Source of the DNA: Demequina phytophila
GTDB lineage: Bacteria > Actinomycetota > Actinomycetes > Actinomycetales > Demequinaceae
Length of the DNA stretch: 64,000 nucleotides
Assembly (NCBI RefSeq): GCF_000971135.1
Contig: NZ_BBLW01000001.1
Coordinates: 489,855-553,854 of the forward strand
Direction: 5' to 3'
Below are positions 58,507-64,000 of this stretch, one piece after another (position 1 is the first letter of the stretch; each line of letters opens with the position of its first letter). The position numbers and the translations under genes are program-made. The notes under the pieces are model-generated. The model was not told the DNA's origin, did no database searches, and saw only the letters and a program-made list of their open reading frames with translations.

Positions 58507-59016
58507 TCAGGCTGCCCTCATCCACTCGTCGGCGGAGAACTTGGACCGCGGCCAGATCAGCAGGTAGGTGCCGAGGATCACGAAGCCCGTGCGTTCGAGC
58601 ATGTGCAGCGGGTAGTTGGTGGTGCCCTCGGCCACGTCGCCGCCGCCGCCGAAGCAGCCGCAGTCGATCGACAGCCCGTGCGCCCACGCCCAGATCACGC
58701 CGGTCATGAACGCGGCCATCATCACCAGCCACACGATCGACGAGATCCGCGTGAACAGCCCCGCCAGCAGGAACGCCGCGAGCACCAGCTCGAGGAACGG
58801 CAGCATGGTGCCCACGAACGGCACCACCGCCTCGGGCAGGATCCGGTAGGCACGCACCGCGATGATCGACTGCGGGATGTCCAGCATCTTGGGGATCGCG
58901 GCGGCGATGAGGATGACCGCCATCGACAGGCGCACGAGCAGGCTCAGCCACGGCTGGATGGTGTCCCAGCGCCGCGCGGGCGCCTCGGTCTCGGACTCGA
59001 CAGCCTCGCTGGTCAC
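58507..59016 (-). CDS. MauE/DoxX-like redox-associated membrane protein
   Basis: A 169-residue protein with four membrane helices and the paired cysteines DCGCFGG (Cys119, Cys121) typical of the MauE branch of the DoxX/MauE fold. MauE helps disulfide formation in methylamine dehydrogenase; homologues next to DsbA-like proteins are thought to reoxidise them via quinone, as DsbB/VKOR do. GTG at 59016 has GAGGAG upstream. First of a two-gene operon with the DsbA-like gene. Confidence 0.87.
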   Translation of the reverse strand: MTSEAVESETEAPARRWDTIQPWLSLLVRLSMAVILIAAAIPKMLDIPQSIIAVRAYRILPEAVVPFVGTMLPFLELVLAAFLLAGLFTRISSIVWLVMMAAFMTGVIWAWAHGLSIDCGCFGGGGDVAEGTTNYPLHMLERTGFVILGTYLLIWPRSKFSADEWMRAA

Positions 59017-59127
59017 ATCGTTCTCCTCAGTCTCGCGCACGCTCACGCTATCGCGGGCGCCGCGCGCCGCCTGCCCGCCCAACGTCCCGGTACCCCGGGT
59101 TGTTCCGGGAGGGGACGATGCCGGGGT

Positions 59128-60726
59128 TCAGGCCGCGGACAGCGGCGCCTCGGCGAGGGGCCACCACCACGTGTCGACCCCCACCCACAGCGCGATCGCG
59201 GACACCAGCATCGCGGTCACCGCGACCAGCGCCCAGGCCGCACGGAGCCCCCCGGTGGGCGAGACGGCCGCGGCCATGCGGTGCGCGCCCTGGCGCGTGC
59301 CTGCCATGTAGGGGCCGAACGCCAGCATCACCACCGCCACGAGCATCCCGGCGGACAGCGCGAGCGAGTCCTCGATGTCCGTGCCGGCGACGTCGAGCAC
59401 CCCCGCGCCGATCAGCTGCCACAGCGCCAGCGTCACGCCGGCGCCCAGCACCGCCGCCAGCAGCACCGCGGGCACGCACTCGCCGGCCGCACGGAGCACG
59501 TGCCACGGCAGGCCGATGGTCTGCACCACCGTGTCGGTGGTGCGGCGCCGGCCGCGCTTGACCACGGCGGCGTCGAGCGCGACGGCCCGACGGTAGACGC
59601 CGCGCGCGAGGATCGCGACGCCGACCGTCATGAGCAGCACGAGGATCGGGGCGAGCGGGGCGGCGACCACGGTCACCGCGGCCGCGAGCACGAGCAGCCA
59701 GCGGCGGCGCGGCGCGACCGGGCAGGCGCCGAGCTCGTCGGACGCCGGAGACTCCTCGTCCTCCCCCGGCCCCTCCTCCCAGGGGAGGTCGGGGACCCAG
59801 TCGTCCCGCGCATCGTCCACCGGCATCTCGCCGCTGGGCAGGACGGTGGTCGCGTCCGGGTCCTCCCACGGCCTCTCCATCACCGCGGTCGGGGCGACCG
59901 CGGTGGGGGCGATGGTGGTGGCGGGCAGGGTGGGCATGATCGCGGTCGCGCCGCGCAGCGCGGCCACCACGTCGCGCATGCCGGGGCGCGCGCGGACGTC
60001 GCGACCCAGCGCGGCGCGCAGCGCGTCCGCGCCGGGCACGTCGGGCAGGGTGAGGTCGCCCTCGAGGGTCCGCGAGATGGCGCCCGCGCCGGAGCCGAAG
60101 GGCCCGTGGCCGGTCATCGCGAACGCGACGGTCGCCGCCCAGGACCAGCGGTCGGCGGCGACGCCGGGGTCCGCGCCGTCGATCACCTCGGGCGCGACGT
60201 AGCCGGGGGTGCCGCTCACCAAGCCCTCGCGGGTGAGGCGCGAGTCGTCGGTGCGGTGGGCGAGCCCGAAGTCGATGAGGACGGGGCCCGCGGGGCTCAT
60301 CATCACGTTCGACGGCGTGACGTCGCGGTGGACCACGCCCGCCGCATGCACGGCCTCGAGCGCGGAGGCGGTGCGGTCCGCGAACGCCGCGAGCGCGTCG
60401 CCGGTCAGCGGGCCGTGGCGCTGGACGTGGTCGAACAGGGTCTGTCCGGGCACGAACTCGAAGACCACGAACGTCTCGTCGTCGTCGAGCTCGGCGTCGA
60501 GGATGTGCGGCACCGCCGGGTGGCGCAGCGACTGCAGGGCCCGGACCTCGCGGGCCAGGCGCGCCGCGGCGACCTCGTCAGCGCGCGCGTCGACGAGCTT
60601 GAGCGCCGCCTCGTGGCCCGCCTCGTCGGCGACGCGGTAGACCGAGCCGGAGCCCCCCGCACCCAGGCGACCCAGGACGCGATAGCCGCCGACGTCATCA
60701 CCCACCTCGCGCCGAAGCCCCGCCAT
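59128..60726 (-). CDS. Membrane Ser/Thr protein kinase-like protein with altered catalytic loop
   Basis: A 532-residue Hanks-type kinase. The Gly-rich loop is LGAGGSGSVYR, the ATP lysine is Lys43 (AALKLVD), the metal Asp is in LIDFGLAH (Asp152), and the catalytic loop reads HRDVTPSN: Asp135 and Asn140 are present but Lys is replaced by Thr137. The activation segment has SGTPGYVAPEV. After a Pro/Thr/acidic linker (~residues 260-345), about four to five membrane helices fill the C-terminal part instead of the PASTA domains of PknB. It may be active with lower efficiency. Stands alone; a GGGACGATGC word starts 6 bases beyond its stop and GCATCGTCCC lies 19 bases before its start. Confidence 0.87.
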   Translation of the reverse strand: MAGLRREVGDDVGGYRVLGRLGAGGSGSVYRVADEAGHEAALKLVDARADEVAAARLAREVRALQSLRHPAVPHILDAELDDDETFVVFEFVPGQTLFDHVQRHGPLTGDALAAFADRTASALEAVHAAGVVHRDVTPSNVMMSPAGPVLIDFGLAHRTDDSRLTREGLVSGTPGYVAPEVIDGADPGVAADRWSWAATVAFAMTGHGPFGSGAGAISRTLEGDLTLPDVPGADALRAALGRDVRARPGMRDVVAALRGATAIMPTLPATTIAPTAVAPTAVMERPWEDPDATTVLPSGEMPVDDARDDWVPDLPWEEGPGEDEESPASDELGACPVAPRRRWLLVLAAAVTVVAAPLAPILVLLMTVGVAILARGVYRRAVALDAAVVKRGRRRTTDTVVQTIGLPWHVLRAAGECVPAVLLAAVLGAGVTLALWQLIGAGVLDVAGTDIEDSLALSAGMLVAVVMLAFGPYMAGTRQGAHRMAAAVSPTGGLRAAWALVAVTAMLVSAIALWVGVDTWWWPLAEAPLSAA

Positions 60727-60914
60727 GCGCCCAACCTACCTGGCGCATCGTCCCGTCCGAGGCGACCGGGGCGTGCCGGGGGTCCCGGGTCCCGGGCGGG
60801 ATGTGCCATGATGGGCGGGCCGGGCACCTGCCCGGCGTGTCAATGTGGACACACAACGGCACACTTCACTACGGATCGTCCGGCACGTACCTGCCGGTGA
60901 AGGAGAACACGGCC

Positions 60915-62081
60915 ATGGCCACCGTTACCTATGACAAGGCGTCGCGGATCTACCCCGGCACCGAGCGTCCCGCCGTGGACGCCCTCGACCTCGACATCGC
61001 CGACGGCGAGTTCCTGGTCCTCGTCGGCCCCTCGGGCTGCGGAAAGTCCACGTCGCTGCGCATGCTCGCCGGCCTCGAGGACGTCGACAAGGGCGCCATC
61101 TTCGTGGGCGACCGCGACGTCACGCACGTCCAGCCCAAGGACCGCGACATCGCGATGGTGTTCCAGTCCTACGCGCTGTACCCGCACATGACCGTCGCGG
61201 ACAACATGGGCTTCGCGCTCAAGATCGCCAAGGTCGACAAGGCCACCATCCGCGAGCGCGTCGAGGCCGCCGCGAAGATCCTGGACCTCACCGAGTACCT
61301 GGACCGCAAGCCGAAGGCCCTCTCCGGTGGTCAGCGTCAGCGCGTCGCCATGGGCCGCGCGATCGTCCGCCAGCCGCAGGTGTTCCTCATGGACGAGCCG
61401 CTGTCGAACCTCGACGCCAAGCTGCGCGTCCAGACCCGTACCCAGATCGCCGCGCTGCAGCGTCGCCTGGGCACCACCACCGTGTACGTGACCCACGACC
61501 AGGTCGAGGCCCTCACCATGGGTGACCGCATCGCGGTCCTCAAGGACGGCCTCCTCCAGCAGGTCGGCACCCCGCGCGAGATGTACGACACCCCGGCGAA
61601 CGTGTTCGTCGCGGGCTTCATCGGCTCGCCGGCGATGAACCTCTCGACCTTCCAGGTCAAGGACGGCTTCGCCCACGTGGGTCCCGCCAAGGTCCAGCTC
61701 GAGCGCGACACCGTCGCCAACATGACGGAGGCCGACAAGGGCGACGTGGTCCTGGGCTTCCGCCCCGAGTCGCTCGACCGTGTCGCCCCGAACACCGAGG
61801 GCGCCATCCCGGTCGAGGTCAACGTCGTGGAGGAGCTCGGCTCGGACGCGTTCGTCTACGGCCAGCTGCCGCAGTCGCTCGCGCACGACCCGTCCGGCGA
61901 GGCCGTCAACAACCAGGGTCAGGTCATCGTCCGCGTCGACCCCCGCGACGTCCCCGGCAAGGGCGACACCGTGTGGGTCACCATCCGCCCCGGCGAGCAG
62001 CACGTGTTCTCCGCGGCGACGCAGCAGCGCATCTCGACGCACGCGGTGCACACCGACGCGTCGCGTTCGCTCGCGAACTAG
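60915..62081 (+). CDS. Sugar ABC transporter ATP-binding protein (UgpC/MsiK/MalK type)
   Basis: A 388-residue ATPase: Walker A GPSGCGKST (38-46), Q-loop FQSYALYPHM, signature LSGGQ (136-140), Walker B FLMDEP (157-162) and switch His (VTHDQVEA), followed by the MalK-type regulatory/TOBE region (~240-370). No permease or binding protein is adjacent. Stand-alone genes of this type in actinobacteria (MsiK) power several sugar importers at once, which is the likely role. AGGAG precedes the ATG at 60915. The leader contains GTGTC/GACAC and CGGCAC/GTGCCG-like inverted pieces that could be operator sites. Confidence 0.92.
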   Translation: MATVTYDKASRIYPGTERPAVDALDLDIADGEFLVLVGPSGCGKSTSLRMLAGLEDVDKGAIFVGDRDVTHVQPKDRDIAMVFQSYALYPHMTVADNMGFALKIAKVDKATIRERVEAAAKILDLTEYLDRKPKALSGGQRQRVAMGRAIVRQPQVFLMDEPLSNLDAKLRVQTRTQIAALQRRLGTTTVYVTHDQVEALTMGDRIAVLKDGLLQQVGTPREMYDTPANVFVAGFIGSPAMNLSTFQVKDGFAHVGPAKVQLERDTVANMTEADKGDVVLGFRPESLDRVAPNTEGAIPVEVNVVEELGSDAFVYGQLPQSLAHDPSGEAVNNQGQVIVRVDPRDVPGKGDTVWVTIRPGEQHVFSAATQQRISTHAVHTDASRSLAN

Positions 62082-62092
62082 TCCGACTCACC

Positions 62093-62135
62093 CGAAGGGC
62101 GGTCCCGGCTCCGGCCGGGGCCGCCCTTCGGCTTT
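62093..62135 (+). terminator. Terminator of the MsiK/UgpC-type gene
   Basis: CCGAAGGGCGG and CCGCCCTTCGG pair around a second GC-rich stem, 11 bases past the stop and followed by CTTT. The rest of the gap to 62305 holds a GCATCGTCCC word (62211-62220) and a repeated GTGGAGAGGTGCACA/GTGGAGAGGCGCACA (62228 and 62251) just before the DUF4032 gene. Confidence 0.8.
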
Positions 62136-62305
62136 CCCGCCGCGCTCCGTGCCCCGTGCGGCTCTCCACACACGAACGGCGGTGAAACGTTCCATGCGGG
62201 CGTCTCCCCCGCATCGTCCCAGGTCGTTGGTGGAGAGGTGCACATTCTGTGTGGAGAGGCGCACAGCGGACGCGGGTCCCGGGGGCCGCTCGCTACGCTG
62301 GACCC

Positions 62306-63793
62306 ATGCCGCACATCACCGGGGCCGCCGACCCAGCTCTGATGGAACTGCCGTGGGACATCCCGCTGTCCGCGTGGCCGGAGGAGCGCATCGCCGCACT
62401 GCCGCGAGGACTCTCGCGCCACGTGGTGAGGTTCGTGCGGCACGGCGCGAACGTGCTCGCGGTCAAGGAGACCAACCGCGAGATCGCGTACCGCGAGTTC
62501 CAGATGCTGCGCGAGCTCGAGCGCATGGAGGCGCCGTGCGTGCACGCCGTCGCGGTGGTGACGCAGCGCCGCACGCCCTCCGGTGACGAGCTCTCGGCGG
62601 CCCTGGTGACGGAACACCTCGCGTTCTCCCTCCCCTACCGCGCGCTGTTCTCGACCGCGCTGCGCAAGGGCACGCTCAACCGCCTGATCGACGCGCTGTC
62701 GGTGCTGCTGGTGCGCCTGCACCTCAACGGCTTCTACTGGGGCGACGTGTCGCTCTCGAACGCGCTGTTCCGCCGCGACGCCTCCGAGTTCAGCGCATAC
62801 CTGGTCGACGCGGAGACCGGCGACCTGCACGAGCGCCTCACGGACGGCCAGCGCAACTACGACCTCGAGATCGCGACCACCAACATCATCGGCGAGATCC
62901 TCGACCTGCAGGCCAACGAGGACCTCGACGAGGGGATCGACCCGTTCGCGATCGGCGACCGGCTCTCCTCCAAGTACGAGCGCCTGTGGGCCGCGCTCAC
63001 CGAGACCGAGACGTTCGACGCGAACGTGCCGTTCAAGGTCGCCGAGCGGGTGCGCGAGCTCAACGAGCTCGGATTCGACGTGGGCGAGCTCGACATGCTG
63101 TCCACCCCCGACGGCCAGGGCCTGCGCATCCGCCCCAAGGTGGTGGACGCGGGCTTCCACTCGCGCCGCCTCATGCGCCTCACCGGCCTCGACGTGCAGG
63201 AGAACCAGGCGCGACGCCTGCTCAACGACCTCGACGAGTTCCGCGCCGTCCGCGCCGGCCACTACGACGACGAGGCCTTCGCCGCCCACGAATGGCTCAC
63301 CTCGATCTTCGAGCCCACGGTCCGCGCGGTGCCCCGCGAGCTGCGCGGCAAGCTCGAGCCGGCGCAGGTGTTCCACGAGGTGCTCGACCACCGCTGGTAC
63401 CTCGCGGAGTCCGCCGGCAAGGACGTGCCCATGCCCGTCGCGACGGCGTCCTACGTGAAGAACGTGCTGCCGCTGCGCCCCGACGAGCGTGCCGTGCTGG
63501 GCCGCTCGCTCGCGGAGATGACGGCGGAGCTGCCCGCCCTCACCGACGAGGTGGGCACCGAGTTCGCGCGCCGCGACCCGTTCGAGAACGACAACACGTA
63601 CGCGTGGGGCGAGGTCCCCGCCCCCGAGCCGGGCACCACCCCGCCGCCCACCGTCCGCCGCGAGTCCACGCGCGTCGCCGCGCCCGAGCGCTCGCCGCTG
63701 TCGGGCGAGCTGGAGGAGCGCAACCGCAAGGCGCACGATGCGGCGGTCGCCGAGGAGGACGAGGTCGCCGCCTCCGAGGAGGCCGGGTTCTAG
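62306..63793 (+). CDS. DUF4032 protein with kinase-like fold
   Basis: A 495-residue cytosolic protein. The N-terminal part looks like an atypical kinase: Lys54 in NVLAVKETN, a Glu in YREFQMLRELE, a catalytic-type loop YWGDVSLSNAL (Asp147, Asn152) and a DFG-like Asp168 in YLVDAETGD. The remaining part matches the DUF4032 family. The last ~60 residues are Pro/Glu-rich. Kinase activity is not proven. GTG alternatives exist, but ATG at 62306 gives the conserved MPHITGAADP. Confidence 0.82.
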   Translation: MPHITGAADPALMELPWDIPLSAWPEERIAALPRGLSRHVVRFVRHGANVLAVKETNREIAYREFQMLRELERMEAPCVHAVAVVTQRRTPSGDELSAALVTEHLAFSLPYRALFSTALRKGTLNRLIDALSVLLVRLHLNGFYWGDVSLSNALFRRDASEFSAYLVDAETGDLHERLTDGQRNYDLEIATTNIIGEILDLQANEDLDEGIDPFAIGDRLSSKYERLWAALTETETFDANVPFKVAERVRELNELGFDVGELDMLSTPDGQGLRIRPKVVDAGFHSRRLMRLTGLDVQENQARRLLNDLDEFRAVRAGHYDDEAFAAHEWLTSIFEPTVRAVPRELRGKLEPAQVFHEVLDHRWYLAESAGKDVPMPVATASYVKNVLPLRPDERAVLGRSLAEMTAELPALTDEVGTEFARRDPFENDNTYAWGEVPAPEPGTTPPPTVRRESTRVAAPERSPLSGELEERNRKAHDAAVAEEDEVAASEEAGF

Positions 63794-63815
63794 GCGCGCC
63801 CCCGTGCGCCCCGAA

Positions 63816-63831
63816 TTCGCTGCGCACGGTC
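63816..63831. repeat. Palindromic intergenic element, half-copy D
   Basis: TTCGCTGCGCACGGTC is identical to the core arm of copy B, followed by CGCGACACGCGGG as in copy C, then GCGCAT, where copies would continue as the GCATCGTCC word. The right arm is missing: sequence changes character at ~63864, where another element appears to begin. Confidence 0.75.
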
Positions 63832-63928
63832 GGGCGCGCGACACGCGGGGGCGACCCGCGCATCCCTCTTCGCCAGGCTGGTTGTGAGTCAGTTCACGAT
63901 CAGCTGGAGGTGGAGGGTGTCGGTGTCG

Positions 63929-64000
63929 ATGGGGTACTCGGTCGAGGAGATCCGGGCGTTTGTCCAGGAGTACGAGGACCAGCCGTTTGGCACGAAGCGT
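63929..64000 (+). CDS. Beginning of an unrecognised gene, possibly a transposase, cut by the window end
   Basis: Twenty-four codons (MGYSVEEIRAFVQEYED and on) run off the end. GGAGGTGGAGGG lies just upstream; GTG at 63923 or 63917 could also start it. Base and codon use (TTT, CAG-GAG runs) is lower in GC than the neighbouring genes. A short helical N-terminus with a GTKR motif is compatible with the helix-turn-helix start of an insertion-sequence protein. That would explain why palindromic element D is broken 60-70 bases upstream. The identification is weak. Confidence 0.3.
   Translation, partial: MGYSVEEIRAFVQEYEDQPFGTKR

Overview
The window is very GC-rich DNA with dense, mostly leading-gene-overlap architecture, GTG/TTG starts, GGAGG-type ribosome sites and a set of actinobacterial hallmark genes: the Glp/GlpR (SepX) division pair, a DUF3027 gene coupled to a cold-shock gene, a WXG100 protein, a DUF3263 gene, DUF4032, a LytR_C-domain protein, a DtxR/IdeR-type regulator and an HrcA/CIRCE-controlled groEL. 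This points to a free-living member of the Actinomycetota, most likely the order Micrococcales (Cellulomonas/Demequina-like); no rRNA is present to settle the genus. It looks like ordinary chromosome, not plasmid or prophage.

Layout. 0-8.6 kb: membrane proteins (HdeD-like, AI-2E exporter family), an acetyltransferase, a two-domain FKBP lipoprotein, a short-chain dehydrogenase, a PIF1-like helicase with a BRCT tail, a transglutaminase, a VapBC-type toxin-antitoxin pair and tRNA-Ala(CGC). 8.8-12.4 kb: a translationally coupled GH92 glycosidase and GT4 glycosyltransferase. 12.4-16.2 kb: GlpR, GNAT, Glp, 5-formyl-THF cyclo-ligase and an FmdB zinc ribbon. 16.2-20.4 kb: one very large helicase-nuclease-like protein in which both the ATPase and nuclease motifs look eroded. 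20.6-30.2 kb and 35.9-41.2 kb: a catabolic region. The first block (GntR regulator; ligK, ligU, a DUF1932 dehydrogenase, ligJ; an old-yellow-enzyme-type FMN/FeS oxidoreductase; two paralogous MFS carriers) and the second block (LysR regulator divergent from ligI, a fused ligAB, ligC, an aldo/keto reductase) together encode every enzyme of protocatechuate 4,5-cleavage down to pyruvate plus oxaloacetate. Between them lie a secreted protein, a ROK regulator, a lone lycopene cyclase and a P1B-type metal ATPase fused to a hemerythrin domain. 41-64 kb: housekeeping and envelope genes (tRNA-Arg, NlpC/P60 peptidase, DtxR regulator, UDP-glucose dehydrogenase, manA, serC, CAP protein, MFS, DUF3027/csp, HD-like hydrolase, WXG100, DUF4031, groL, LytR_C, DUF3263, ung, tRNA-Thr, DsbA-like/MauE-like redox pair, Ser/Thr kinase, MsiK/UgpC-type ATPase, DUF4032). 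The last ~130 bases start a different element, possibly an insertion sequence.

The most unusual signal is not a gene. The nonamer GCATCGTCC occurs about 43 times on the two strands (29 as GCATCGTCCC), evenly split between strands, enriched at gene ends, several times as inverted pairs that make hairpins, and inside genes using otherwise disfavoured GCA and GAT codons. It behaves like a DNA-uptake-sequence or HIP1-like genome-wide word. A second family of ~97-bp intergenic palindromes built on TTCGCTGCGCACGGTC carries the same nonamer (or a decayed form) in its loop in some copies.
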